64,000 bases of DNA, from positions 22,976,786-23,040,785 of the forward strand of contig VZDJ01007753.1 of the NCBI GenBank assembly GCA_008694505.1, given 5' to 3'. Source of the stretch: Cyanoderma ruficeps. Lineage: Eukaryota > Chordata > Aves > Passeriformes > Timaliidae. The notes beneath the pieces are model-generated. The model did not search any database, was not told where the DNA came from, and saw only the letters and a program-made list of their open reading frames with translations. A program made the translations under genes and the position numbers. How positions within the stretch are numbered: position 1 is the first letter of the stretch; the number at the start of each line of letters is the position of its first letter. This document shows, one piece after another, positions 1-13,481 of the stretch.

Positions 1-859
1 CAATGACAGAGTAACACCCTGATGCATGTACAACATGCAGCTTTGAAACTAAAGATTTTCCCTCTGGTAAGATTTAAAGTATTTTATTTAATAAAGTATG
101 GCATTATCAACACATTTTCCACATCTTTTTCAAAACACAGAGTTTCCAGTACAGAGATAATCTGTTATGTAATGTAAATCTGAGAGAGGAGGAAGAAGAT
201 CAATTGAAGACACCAAGATACATTTTTACAATAATCCATGTCTGTGTTCATTGAAGTTTATCTTTTTTTTACCAACATACTTTAAATTTGCACTGGAAAT
301 TTATTTCAACTTAACTTTCTGGATGGATATGCTGTTATATAATAGGAAAAAATTCCCCATGGGGACAACTGGAATCTTAACCTTCACATATTTGTATGTA
401 CATCTACACATACTCATGTGAGTAGAAACTAAACAGTAATTAAGAACTCTTTGCTGACTAACAATGAAGCAGGTAAATAAATCCTTTTAAAATGAAATTA
501 CAGTCACTAGCTCAAGCTTTGCAGGCACTAACTAGAATGAAATATTTGTTATGACTAACATGTATAATTTGGCTGAAGAAAAATACTTCTAAATGTCATG
601 ACGCTGTCTGAAATAGACTGTAAAACTTAAGCTTGGTTTTCTACTGATTTCTATTAATTTATTCTCAATGGAAAATGTGAGAAGAATTGTGAACCTGAAA
701 GAGGAAAATTTCAATTTTAATTTCTTGGGTTTCCTGTTAAGAAACTATCATTTCCAGGTATAATAGTTCAAGCAGCAAAAAAAAGTTTTATTAGTACTTT
801 GAGAAATTAATCAGCTTATAATATGCAGAGGCAATCAGAAAATAGTGATTTTTGAATAT

Positions 860-887
860 GTTTGAAATGACGTGTGTTTGAAATGAC
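860..887. repeat. 16-base-period tandem duplication
   Basis: 'gtttgaaatgac' occurs twice, separated by 'gtgt'. Confidence 0.75.
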
Positions 888-1637
888 ATTTTAAAGGGAT
901 AAAAGTAACAAAATTGGTCTTGAGCCACAGAGGTGGCAATCTTGCTATTGCTACCCAAACTATCTAGTCAAGACAATTTATTAATTAATGATTTATTAAA
1001 TGGCTGTTAAAATGCTGAAATTTTAAACTTTTTCTATTTTTTTCAAGGTTGTGCTGGTATTGTAGATGCATATTTTTAGCAGAATATCGCACATGAAACT
1101 ATGGGAAAGGAGTTTTTCATTTGCTATCCAAGACATGGGGAATTGTTTTAATGTTGTCTCTCAACTGAATTTGGATGGAGAAGTGATTTATGCGTGTGAG
1201 GCAACTTAAAGCCTATTAGATCCTGCTTTAGGCCTGCTGTCCTTTAGGATGGGAAGTTTATTTTTTAAGTGTAGAGATACTAGATTGAGAAAAATTCAGC
1301 CCCTCAGTGCCAAGGCTAGGGACCAGAGCCAGAACTCGCTCTTATTCAGAGTAGACCACTTGTGACTTCTGAAGGTTATGGATTGCACAGCTGTACATAA
1401 AAAAGCTTGATTAAAGCTTTAAATGGAAATAAATTATTTAACTCTTTGACCCAAGATTGATTTAGAATATACCCCTTATATCCTTAATACAGAACACTAG
1501 CAATATATTGGTAAGGTTGTTTTAAGGTATGGTGTACAACTCGATGTGTCTTTCAGAATTTCTGCCACTAAAATCTAAGATACATTTATAGGTTACTCTA
1601 TCCACCTATGTTTTCACATTTTTTTGAAGTTCTCCTG

Positions 1638-1677
1638 ACTAATTTGACTGGGGTTCAGTAGCTTTTCTAAAATAATT
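1638..1677 (+). repeat. 40-base direct repeat, copy 1
   Basis: 'actaatttgactggggttcagtagcttttctaaaataatt' recurs at 6184-6223 with two differences (c/t and c/g). The flanks differ, so the repeated unit is limited to about these 40 bases. It could be the conserved core of an unnamed dispersed repeat or a bound element copied locally. Confidence 0.6.
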
Positions 1678-4600
1678 CATTCACTAAAAGAATTATTTTT
1701 ATAGACTTCAATTTTCCTGTTGAAGATTTACATTTTTCCTACAGGTGACCTGTAGGACAGAATGGACCTATCAGAAAACAGACTTTTTGTTGAAAAAGTG
1801 ATAGTTTATAAAGAAGAATTTCCAAAGTGATCTAACATGTTGAAAACAGATTTGCCTTCCTCACATATGCAGTCTGGAAGGTGCTAGACACCAGTGATCC
1901 AGGCTTTGCTGCTTAATGGTAATTAATATGTTAACTCAATAAATGTTGGAATTTGTTGAATTTGTTAAGCAGTAGGGTATACAATTAAAATCGTAAGAGA
2001 ACAGATGTAAAGAAACTTATGGAATGAGAACTCAGTCTATTCTGTAATGAGTCAAAACGGGTAATTTGATAACTAGCTCTACAAGGAATCAGAACAAATT
2101 AATACCCTTCTAGAAAAATGGTATCTTCTTGACAGGTCTAAGTGTACAAGGTCTGTCCATAATGCATAAATGTCTGTAAAAATGTATAAAAGTGCATTAA
2201 ATGCATAAAGCACAAACACCTTACTACTACAAAATTAATCTTGATAAACTTTGTTTAGTGCTTTGTTGGCAGAAAACAGCTATAAAAGTATGACATCAGC
2301 CTTGCAACTATTGCCAAATTTGTATCATCTGGTGTTTAATATGTGAGGGATCTATGACCTGTCTAGCTATCCAGAAACCATTTGTAATAAACTCACTTTT
2401 TAAGGACACATCACAGATTAGTTTACAGTTACATAGGAAGTTTTTCTCTGAGACTGTTTCAACATGCCAACATTTTGGTACCAATTCTATGATTCAGAAT
2501 CTATAAACATTTAAAGAACGTTGATTTCTAAAGTACTTTTCATCATTTGTATAGATGCATCTCTGTATTACTTTTTATTTACAAGTGAAGAAAAAAGTAT
2601 GATGGTGTTTGGATGAATAAAATTACATCTGACATAGTAAGTCCACTGAGCTTAAAACAAACGTAGGCTTAAAATGAATTGAGTATAACATAGCTGCATC
2701 CCTTGTTTTTATTTATTCTAGATATTTATTTAGGACCATTGGTTGAAACAGAATACTGCAGTAGATGGACCTTTAGCATACCTAGCTTGTCTTCTGTATT
2801 TCTTCTTTAGTACCAAAATGCTTGCCATTTGCTCTTTGTCTGGCAAACGTAAAAAATAGATCTATGAAAGAAAATACTGAATTTTGCAAGGAAGAACTGT
2901 GTACAGAGTTACAATTCCAACCAGTTGGCTGGCTGACCTTTGTCAGTCATTCTGTCACATAACCTCTGCACTGAGAAGTATCAGTTCTGCCCAGAGCAGT
3001 AGTTTGTATAACTCTTGGATAGAAAAAGGGAAGGTGAGATGTCAGAACTAGCACTGACTGATAGCCAAAAACCATCCGTAAATCTTAGTTGAAAGTCTCC
3101 TACTTCTCTCCAGTGTCTCCTCTAGTTCTTCCTTCTCCAGTTTCTCAAAGTTAATTTATTTCTGTAGGATCTTGCCTTTTGTCAACTGTAGACACCACTG
3201 ATGGTACCTATCAGGTAATTCAGATGCCTTGTCATAAGACAAGCTGGGCTTTCCTTGTTGGGACTTTTCCTTGAGATAAGCAGCTGCTGAAAACTTAACT
3301 TTTAAGGGTTCTAATACATATAACAGTTAAATGGGTAATGCCTTAAAGTCCTTTTGTAAAGTGCACAGTATCAGCCCTGTTGAAATCCTCGGTTCTTCAA
3401 GCAATAGGATGTGGTATCTTCTCTTCTTTGTCCAATATATCTGTTCAATCTATCTGGTATCAAAGACAGCTGTCAGGAGTCTGTCAGCAACACATCTAAG
3501 CAGTCTCTGAGGTTATCCAAAAGTTTGGCCATTTGCTTGGAGACAGACATGATTTTTTTGTTCTCTAATGGCATAGAATAATTCTTCATAAAGTTGTGAA
3601 GCTAAAAAAGAAATTGAAATAATGTTCTGATTCAAACCCCAAAAGCAGGCAGAAACTTAACAGTATGAGAAGATGGTGCTTCAGGCAGAGTTTGATTTAG
3701 TAGCTTGGATATTGTCGTTTGTCCATCTGGGTAATGGAAGCTGAAGAAACTGCTTTCCTGAAGTCCAGAGACAACACTGACACAAGGATTATTTATTGAT
3801 CAGAGTGAAAAGTGATGAGATGCCTTTGTGCTTCATTGTCCAGTTGTTTCCCCTTCCCTTGGCCCTTCTCCATAGTCTGACTTTTTTTTTGCAACATTGG
3901 GAGGAGACCTGAAGACAGAAGGCAGAGTAAGGAAGCAAGGTTCATTTCTACTCCACAGAAATCATCAGAGCAAAAAAGTCTCCTGTTTTTACTGCCTCTG
4001 GTCCATACTCAAAATTGGACTTTGCAGCCAAACTTCGCATCCTCAATACTCAGCTTACTGGTTTCATTGTTATTACTCTATAGCATACCTTCTCTTGGGG
4101 TTTTTTAATGCAAACTAAAAGATACATATGCTTTCTTCCTTGTGTTTTGTTTCTTGGTTTGTTTTTTTTTTTCAAGACAGCTAAAATGTGGATGTGGATC
4201 TGGATCTTTTTTTATTATTATTAGATTACAGTCTTTTAAATTCTGGAAAAAGTTATGAGTGGAAAATAGTCTGAAGCATACTGCTTAATAATTATTGTCT
4301 AAATTTTAAAAGTGTCACAAATCAGATTTATGTTTAAAATATTTTCAGCATGCATTTGTAAAGGACAGTTTCTTTGTTTTTGAAAATCCTCTCAAAGTTA
4401 TACTCTGAGGTAGAAGCAGATATATAAAAACTGTGTTTAGAATCCATAAAAGTACTGTAATTTTGTTCAACCACTTAACTGCCCACAAATTGGGCTTGGG
4501 GTTTCATTTGACTTCTCTGGTATAATGATTCCATTTCACCATGAAAAAGTGGAGAGGAAGGTTGTTTTCTTGTTTTTACCATCTACACTGTAACTTATAA

Positions 4601-5079
4601 TCCAAGAACACAGCTGTAACTAACCATCAAAAGAAAGTATTTTGCCATTGTCACACTTCATGCAATTAGGCTTTGCATAATATACGCAGTTGTGTTCCCA
4701 ATAGCCTATTTCTTCTTAAATTTCAGATAAATTTATGTTGAAAACAGCATAAAGTTATTATGTATTAGTGAGTAATTTCAATCCTTATTAAAACAAGCAA
4801 TGAAAAATCCGCATTTTTTTTAACTTGCTTTGGACTTTTCTCAGCCGTTACAAGTAATGCATGATATCAGCTGGGTTAAAATCCAATTAGTAGCTCTAAT
4901 TCATTGACACTGAAAGCACATATGTAATACAGTCCCTTCAGTCATGTCTCTTCTACTTGCACTGTTAAGATTGAAGTATCAACACTGCAAAAAGATAATT
5001 TTTCCATTGTAGTAAACTAGAACATTTGTTCTCTTTCTACATTACTACTGAATGGCAAGAGTGTAGCCAGGAGATGGAG

Positions 5080-5620
5080 GGATGTCAGCGGGCATACCTG
5101 AAATACTAAGGTCGGATAATCACAGAAGGAGATCACCAAACTGGAGAAAGTCCAAAGAAGAACCACTAAAGTAAAAGGTCATGTGAGTGGCACATAGAAC
5201 AGAAGAAAAAGTACTGAAGGAACTGGCCTACTTCCAGCTAGGGAAGAAGGTTCCACTTATGGATGAAGCAAATTGCAATCTTCCCTTTCCTTAATAGACA
5301 TTGCAGAGAAGGAGAGGACTTTTTCAGAGATGAACTACACCAGGATAAGGAGCAACAATTATGAGTTGCAGCAGGAGATACTCCAGTTGGACACAAGGAT
5401 TGAATTTTTCTCAACAAGAGTGAAACCCACAGGCTGTGACAGTTCCACCTTGGATATCCTGAAAACCTGACAGCACAAGACCCTTAGAAAACTGGTCAAG
5501 TGTCTAAAGTTACTCTTCCTCTGATCATCAGAGAGATTGGGCTATATGGTTTTCAGAGTGCCTAAGCCCCCAGAGTTCGTCTGTAGTTCCCAAAATCATT
5601 CTATGACTATAGATTATTAT
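5080..5620 (+). mobile_element. Degenerate CR1 LINE, 3' part
   Basis: CR1 is the main non-LTR retrotransposon of birds and is usually 5'-truncated. Recognisable blocks occur in CR1 order: 'aatcacagaaggagatcaccaaactggag' near 5118, 'gtccaaagaagaaccac' near 5149, a tract resembling the end of the reverse-transcriptase gene, and a tail with 'cccaaaatcattctatgac' near 5588. It is strongly diverged and interrupted by stops, so it is old and inactive. The short frames inside it are not host genes. Confidence 0.6.
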
Positions 5621-6183
5621 ATAATTGCAATGAATTGGCCAAACATAGTAGCATTTAATTGCAGATTCAGAAAGGAAAAAAAACCTGGTTCTTTCTCTCT
5701 GTCATTAATATCCCACACACTTACAAATTATTGCTCCCACTACCTACTTGAATTGAATAATTACTGAAACCAACGAGCAGGTTTTTCCTATCGGAGCATA
5801 TCTTTGAAAGAGAAATGTTTCTTTAGAAGTGTTTGGACTCTTTGGTTTTGCTGGGGGTTCTTTTTAACTCACTTCTCTTTAGTTTGCACATTTGTGCTTT
5901 CTTCTTTCCATGTCTTTATCTTAACAGAACTCATATACAAATTCAGATTTAGAATTATTATTGGGGTGTTATATAGCCACAATATTTCCTATGATCATGA
6001 GTCTAAAGCCAGTGTGCTTCCAGAGTCTAATTCATTTGATAATGATTGAGACATCTGAGTATGAGGAATCCTGTTATGAAGTTCAATATTTATATCATCA
6101 GTAATGTCATATATTCTATAGGAAAAAGTTTTGTTTTCCTCATTTTATCATACTGATTATATCATTTGATATGGGGGCTAGAT

Positions 6184-6223
6184 ACTAATTTGACTGGGGT
6201 TTAGTAGGTTTTCTAAAATAATT
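6184..6223 (+). repeat. 40-base direct repeat, copy 2
   Basis: Matches 1638-1677 at 38 of 40 positions in the same orientation, 4.5 kb away. In such AT-rich DNA a 40-base match with two mismatches containing 'gactgggg' is very unlikely by chance. Confidence 0.6.
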
Positions 6224-7514
6224 TTTAAATCTGCAAGATAAAATTTTATACTATAAAACCCCTAGAGAACTTTGAAATTTTGTTGAAAACTTCTGCTTAT
6301 TTGGACATAAAGACTTCAGGAACTTTGAAAATCAAAGTTTATTCTCTTCACCTAATGACAATATTGCTGTAAGGGGGAAAAAATAGTAATTTGGAGCTGT
6401 TGTTTCTGACATTTACAGAGTCCTGACTTGTTTTAATCATTCTTCCAGGAATGTAAGAGTTAGTATTCCAGATAATTGGGAGAAATTAGGTGTAAGAAAA
6501 CTCAGAGTCTCTCACCTATTTTGCTCTCAAAATGACCTTCTCTTTAGAGGCAGTGCAATAGTGAGAACAATTAAGTAGACCCCTGAAGAAAAAGAAGAAT
6601 AGATTTTTGAAATGCATGTCTTGCTCCAGAAAGGAGTCTGAGATTAAATCTGTTTTGAGATTGCTCTTCTAATGGCCATAGCGTCATAATTTTAAAATAG
6701 TTCAGAGATCTTTTCATTCCCAAGCTTTTCTGAAAAGAACAAACAGAAGCCAGCCTAAGGCATTTTCTATAGTTATATACATGAAGATAAATATATTCTA
6801 ATTTAGCTGATTACTTTTTCTTTTCTGTGCATTAACTACATAGAATGAATGTGCTTTGAATTCTTTTGTATTATATCATGTAGCATAACTTACCTGCTGT
6901 GATTTAATCAAGTATTTGGGTCACCCAAACTATAACAGCAACAGAAATAATAATTACTATCTTTAGATGAGGCTTTTATATTTTGTTTTCTTATTATTTT
7001 CTCTTCTTGTGATTGTTTTTATCTGTGATAGTATGCACAGCACCTAAACTTTTGATCCCTTAAAATTTGGAAACAGAAACCTCAGCTGTTTAACAGTGCT
7101 TTCATTAAAAGCATTGCTTGTCATTTTTGGCTTAACTTGTTTCAGAATACTTTATGCAGGAGTTTTGCAAACTTGTAAAGCATGTTAAAATTTCATTTCG
7201 ATAGAACCATGCTGCATAATACTTCCTCACCACAGAAATTAATGCTTATTCTGTAATAAGTTTAGCATAGGATGCATCTCAGAAAATGTCTTTGGCAAGT
7301 ATGGATTGAAAGGATCACTTTGGTTTTAGGCAGGAGTTAGGCACATTGCTTGCAAGATTATTTTGCCTTTTTTCATGGGTTTTACATTTCACTTTTTGTG
7401 AATATACTGCAGAGAGGCTGAAAAGCTTTTCAGGAGTTCACATAACTTAAAGCATACTCATTTCCAGTCAATTATAATAACAAAACTATGAGTTCCAAGG
7501 TGCATTCATGTCAT

Positions 7515-7548
7515 ACTATAATAGATCTCCTCTAAGAGATAGTATAGT
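7515..7548. repeat. Imperfect inverted repeat (hairpin)
   Basis: ACTATAATAGATCTC and GAGATAGTATAGT pair over 13 bases with a two-base bulge around a loop of about six bases. No gene or recognised repeat surrounds it. Confidence 0.7.
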
Positions 7549-10420
7549 TTTACCTCTGAGTTGGAGAGAAACCTTAATTGATTATTTTAATCATTGTAAG
7601 ATACATTTCAAAAATATCCAGTCATGCCTCCCACACTATCATTTAGGAGAAAAAGCAAACATTATACTTTCTGCAGGACACTAAGACTTACATATGACTG
7701 CCCAAACATAGAAAGATTAGTTTATAATTCTGGTACACAAAGGAAAACTATCCAAGAGCTGATGGAAAAGCATCATACAGCAGCCAGAAGAAGCTATGGA
7801 ATTAGAGGCAAGACCTTGGCCCATTTACACCAGAATAATTCTAGTGAGAGACTGTAATTTCTCACTACAGTCCAAAGCATGGTCCCTGCTCTGATGTGTA
7901 ATTTCTCAAGACAGATAAAACAAGCTCAAGCTTGTTTTCAGCAAATGCTAAGAATCTGAGCTATGAAAATCAAGTCAAATGTCATTAGCTACTGCACTTT
8001 TGGGTTTTAGGTGGAATGAAATCCAAACCTATTGAAATTAGCAGAAATTATGTTATTAACATCACTGGGAAAAAACTCAAGCACAGCTGACCCAGTTCAA
8101 AGGCACAATTTAACGTGTCATTTTCAACAGGGTTGATAGAAAATGTGAGGCTTCATCTTGAAGTACTGCACTTGCTTGATCTTTTATGCTCTTCCACTTG
8201 GGTCTCCTGGTTTTCTGCTTTCTCTTTACTTCCATTCATCCCTTATTATGGACTACATAAATCATGTCTCAGCCTTGAGTCATGAAATACAAGAGTAAAA
8301 CTTGAAGACAGGCACAGTGAGCCAAAAATCAAGAGGCAGCAGTCTATAGTTTCTTGATCCAGTAAAAGGAGATGCGACTGACACAAACCAGAGTATAGCA
8401 AGCAGGATTATAAAGCCAAAGCTTCTGTTTTAAAAACTTATTATTCTGTGCTGAACATACAGTTGGTATCCAGAAGTAGTAAGCAAAAACATGTGTACAG
8501 AAATTCGCAGCTTGGATTCTACTGGGTGTTATTTATTAAATCAGGAGCCACTAATGTGTTGCTTTGTCAGCTCTACAGAAGGAAAATAGTGGCGTGGAAA
8601 CAAAAGAAACTTGATAGACCACACACAGTCCACACAGGGCATGGACAATGCAGCAACACATCCACCACACATCCACCCTGTTGGTTGTTGCCAATATTTG
8701 AAAAAAGAACAGGTTTTGTATTCACAAAAGGAATAGAGAGATTGGAAAACAAACAAAAAAATCTTTTTAGGTTCCTGATACTGTGAAGTACTGATGTGTC
8801 CCCTGAGAAGTGCAAAGTGCTGTTTAGTGCCATTGGGTTCTGCATGGCAACAGCTGATCATTTAAGGTAGAGGTAGAGTCAGTGGCCAGAGCAGCACAGC
8901 TTTGATTCAGAAGAGTAACTCAGCTTTGGGTTGGTATCAGGATTCCTAAGCAAACTGGAACTTTCTTTTGAAGCATTATTCGAGTCAGTGATTATGATGG
9001 ACCAGAGGTTGCATGATGAAGTCAAAAATTTGGGTTTGATTTGTTGAGACATTGCAAAAACACTGTCACCTCTCATTATATGACACAGTTACTTCATTTT
9101 TAATTTGTAATAATGGGCTTTTTTTCAGTTAAAGAGAATGTCTCCGTGCCATATGAAATGCTCACTGCCATTGCCTGAGTAGGCTTACATTGTTGTCCCC
9201 TGTCACTGACCTTGAGCAGTTTGCCCATGACTTCAATACATGTTTGTCCAAGATCAAGAGATTCCGCAGAAAACTTAGAGCCTCCTAACTATGTTATGTT
9301 CAAGCACCAAGAACGTTTCATGAATTCAAATCATCTTCCATTTATTCATGTTTTACAGATGGTGTTCTGTCTTTCCTTTTGTAAGAGCAGTCCTAGCCTG
9401 GACTTGGTGTATGTTTATTCTGGGCTTTGCCTTGCACAGAATACCATTCTTTCATGTTGATTCCATGATATAGTAACATACATTTTAAAATTCAGGAAAA
9501 CAGGAGAAGAAAGAGGAAAGAAATGCAATACTTCTTCCTGGGTTCTTGTTGATGCATCAGCTTTTAGTTTGAAAACAGAACATGAAGTAGCCTCTGTACA
9601 TATACTTCAGGGTACATAAATTTGACCCATAGCAGTGATAACTTAGCCTTTTACTTTATATAAAATAAACTGAGAAATAATAATATTACTTGTACAGTTC
9701 CTATACTAAACCACATGTTATCAGTTAGGAACAGCAAGATGGTATGATTAGAAATACTTACGCTTTAGGTACTACAAAACACTCAATGTGGTTTGTAACG
9801 TAAGCCTGAATGATTTCTCTAGGACACGAAAGAGCTATTAATTATTATTACATACTTTTCAGAAAGCCTTTCAGAGTAAAAAAGGAAACTGAACTCTTCA
9901 GGAAGTATTTGGGAGCTGTAGGAAATACCATGTTATCCTTTATTAGATTATACTGGCATCAACGGGGAAAAAGCTTTAAAAGAACAGGCAAACTATGACA
10001 GTAACATGTACAACATTATAATTCGTTATGTATCTGTGCATGTACTATGCAAATTTACTAATTTGAAATCGTATTTATTTTTAAGATATATGAATTAATG
10101 TTACAGAAATAATGTTATAGAAAATTGCACTAGCAAATGTGGCACCAGTTCAATACATATGCACACACCTAATCCACTCATTTAATGTTTATCTGCTTTT
10201 CTGAACTGCAGCTCACATTTAAATTCTCTTGCTAAAGGTGGTCCCATAAAAAGACTGGGAAACAATAAAAATCCTTTAACTAATTTTATCAGGCCTGAAG
10301 AAATAAGTAGTAAATTATCAGAGGACTGTGATAACTACATTAAATCAGAAATGAGGATCAGGAAATAAAATTAAATGTAAAAATTTTTCATTGTCCTCAC
10401 AAGCACAATTTATAGATAGA

Positions 10421-10434
10421 AATATATATATATA
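10421..10434. repeat. Short (AT)n tract
   Basis: An uninterrupted AT run of about seven units in AT-rich DNA. Confidence 0.7.
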
Positions 10435-11104
10435 ACTTATATAGAAACACATTCTGTGTAACTAAAGTATTTTGCATAATTGATTATTATCAAAATTATC
10501 AGCTTCCATGCCACAGTAACGTGCATAAAATATTCTCCTTTTCTTGTTTAGAAACATATTGTGGGGGGAATTTCTGTGCTGCTTAGGTCTTTATGATACA
10601 TTTTTTAAAATTTGATGAATGCTGACATTCAATTGCTTGGCTTGGTGCAGAGATAGAGTATGCATTTAGGTAGATAAGAGTAGATGCTGGGAGAAAATTT
10701 AGACTGCACCATTTTCTTCCTTTTAAAAACCTACGATAACCTACAGCAAATTCTTCACTGTCAATAATCCAGTTTTTTAATACAAAACTTCTGATCTACT
10801 TTTAAGTTCATTATGATGCCACAGAAAAAATAACATTTACAGAACTAAAATATACAACTTCAAGATATGGCTATTACTAAAGCTTAAGTATTATTTAAAG
10901 CATTTTACTTGAAATTACTGATAGAAATTTAATTTTTAATAACTCTACTGGAAAAAAAATATGTGAAGCCAGGTATTTTAAAAGATGCCAAAAATATTAT
11001 ATAATATTTCATGTTGTTATCATTGTGAGTCAGTTTGATTTATCCCAGCTTGAAATAGTTGACTGAACATGAAGGGGTAGGAACAGTCTTACAAGTTAAA
11101 AAAA

Positions 11105-11140
11105 GTATATATTCATATATATGTGTGTATATATATATGT
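11105..11140. repeat. Imperfect AT-rich dinucleotide repeat
   Basis: TA/TG alternation ('tatatattcatatatatgtgtgtatatatatatgt'). The purine-pyrimidine alternation and self-complementarity make slipped or cruciform structure possible. Confidence 0.8.
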
Positions 11141-13191
11141 ACATGCACATGAATATCCTGTTGCTCTCTAGTCTCTTCCAAGAAAAGTTTCCCCTTGTCA
11201 GTCAGGTGATCCTAATATCATCTTAGAGAAGATATTTTGAAGTACAGGCTTCTTTTCCTTCGTGCTGTTTTAACTATGATTTTATGTAGGTAAATACAAG
11301 CCCTTTGTGGTTATATTTAGCTTAAGTACAAAGTTTTTCTTTTTACCTTTGTCTTGCTGAACTCCTCAACATTTTCTGGGTTTTTCATGTGTTCAATATT
11401 TGCTTAAGCACTTTCTTCCTGACGTTTTAAGAAATTTCAGGTATTTTTCTTCCAAGCTAGGATTCAGACTCAGTGTTTTTAGAGATCAATTTAAGTTTCT
11501 AGTATTATGAAATATATCTAAACAATGTTATACTTCAGTTTTCATCCAAAAGGTTATTTGCATCTCATTGCAACTCTGCAAACACTTCTTGGCTTCTTCT
11601 TATTTTTCAGAATGCTGCATTGAAAGTGTTTTGTCTATTCATAAAGTGGGAACAGCATGGCAATAGCTGCTCAGGGGTCTCCAAACTCATTTTTCAATGT
11701 ACCAGTTGGAGAGACCATACCAAGACAGAGAAAGCAAATTTTACCCTTTTACTGCTGATATCGTACTTCACAGACTGTATCTCATCTATTATTCTGCCAT
11801 CCGTCACCTCACAGGAAGCTAATGGGAGATGCATAATTTTTCTTGCAAAGGCTAAATTATATAGGAACTAAACAACTCTGCTTGATTTTCATATAGTTGC
11901 AAGTTGAATCGCAATACAGGAAATTAGGGACAGTACATTTTGCATCTTGAATGATCAGATTCAGCACTAGAGCTCTTGATGCAGTTCTCAGGGAACAACC
12001 CTTCTGCCAAATGTTCACGGTCACACAAAAAGAGACTAAGACACACTATAATCCTTAACAAGTATTTTGTAAAACAACTGCTGGTGTTCCTGCAGCAATA
12101 CTTGTTAGTTTTACTAGGTGTGTTAAATTTGCAAAGTGACAATTTCATGTTAGCTCATTCGATAAATAGCCTTTGACCAGATAGGAATCTTTTATCTCCT
12201 CCTAAAGGCTAAACATTTCTGCATGTTTGGAATTAATTGCATTAATTTTGTTAATCTGTTTCATGATCTTAAAGCTCCTACGGGTGTTTTGATCTGGTGT
12301 TGGAGGTGACTTGCTTGATCATCCCCAAGCTTCATCCTGCAGTTGTGAACTGGAGTTGACTAGTTCACTAGGCTGACTTAAAGCTGTTTGACTGTGATTG
12401 TTGTTGCTTGTCTTCTTTATGGATCACAGAGTTTATGTTAGAAAAAATTCCTAAAAAGTCAAGTAATGAACAGGAAAGAAATAGAATTTGTCTAAAATTT
12501 GCTAAAACGTTTTATTGTCCCTAAAAGCATAATCATGACCTTCTGTTGAAGTGGATAGAAATTTGTAGCCCCCAGGAAGCTTTCACACAGATTTTATTGC
12601 AAGATTGAAGCTAAAATGAAAGGCCAGATAGTTCACAGCCATTCTGCAGGCTGTGGACTGAAAAATTATAAGTACTGGAGTAAGTTCAGACTGTTAGCAA
12701 TTAAAGAAAGACTGTGAACATTCTCAGTGTTCTGTCCATGCATAGCTTGTTGAAAATTCATTAAATTCGCCAGCATTTAATTAGTGTCATTTCCGAAATG
12801 TACAGCTTACTGTAGCAAAGAATTACCTGGAAGCAGTGATTACACTATTCTGACTTATTTCTAATGAACACATTAATTCTATTGTGAATTTCCAATTTTA
12901 TTCCTCAACTGTTTCTTTAGTAGTCATGTATTTACATACAAATGTTTTTAATATATGCCACTACTACCAACCTAAAAGCTATTTTTTCTTTCTTGCATAT
13001 TATCACTAAGAAAAAGAAGGTTCTAAAATTCCCAGTTATGTTTTTCATCTTGTGCCTTCAGACATATCACAGTGGTGTCTTGTTGGAATTTTGTAAGCAG
13101 CAGTTTTAGTGATGAAAAATAAAAAATATTCCTAGCTGTAGTACTTTTTATATTTTTATCTCAAGAGATCTTAGAAAGGAGTTTAGTTTCA

Positions 13192-13342
13192 TCACTTGAA
13201 TTTTACTGAGAAGTAACCTGGAGACAAGAGAAGGAGGTAATGACTTATTCACGTTTTCTCAGTAAGCCTGTGACAGAAATTGAACTTTTGTCTCCTGAAT
13301 TCTAGCCAAATATTTTCTCAAGCCTACTCTCCTTCTGCACAG
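13192..13342 (+). repeat. MIR-like SINE relic, core and tail
   Basis: MIR-type SINEs are ancient elements shared by amniotes. The bases 'aaggaggtaatgacttattcacg' correspond to 'gaggttaagtgacttgcccaagg', then 'agtaagcctgtgacagaaattgaacttttgtctcctgaattctagcc' corresponds to 'agtctgtggcagagctgggaattgaacccaggtctcctgagtcc', and 'ctcaagcctactctccttctgc' to the closing 'ctaaccactagaccac' part. It is strongly diverged but collinear over about 140 bases. Confidence 0.65.
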
Positions 13343-13417
13343 GAGCGCAGATTCCAAAATGTCAAAAGACATAAAAAGCAGACAATGTAAACAGGTGCAA
13401 ATGAACACACAATTCAT

Positions 13418-13481
13418 AAAATCCTGGCTCCACATAAGTTGGTGGCAAAACTTCCTTCAGCTTTTATGGAGTCAGGATTTT
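13418..13481. repeat. Palindromic ancient interspersed repeat
   Basis: The ends are inverted copies: AAAATCCTGGCTCCA (13418-13432) and TGGAGTCAGGATTTT (13467-13481) pair in 14 of 15 positions. The middle contains 'gttggtggcaaaacttccttc'. This matches, from memory, a palindromic element very common in reptile genomes ('aatcctggccccattgaagtcaatgg..caaaact..ttgacttc'). It sits 76 bases after the MIR relic. Confidence 0.5.

Larger units (their letters stand above)
1..5079. other. AT-rich non-coding DNA
   Basis: I see no gene, RNA gene or classified repeat here beyond the two short repeats listed. A donor-like CTG|GTAAGA at 67 and an acceptor-like 'atttatttctgtag' near 3167 exist, but neither bounds a convincing exon. 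Confidence 0.6.
5621..13191. other. AT-rich non-coding DNA
   Basis: The frames between 5800 and 12200 show no protein-like features and are taken as chance. Apart from the hairpin, the AT tracts and the 40-base repeat, nothing is recognisable. Confidence 0.6.

Noticed and set aside
3169..3212. Tiny exon-like interval with good acceptor and donor CAG|GTAATT
   Set aside because: Only 15 codons, no partner exon, and such pairs are expected by chance in this length.
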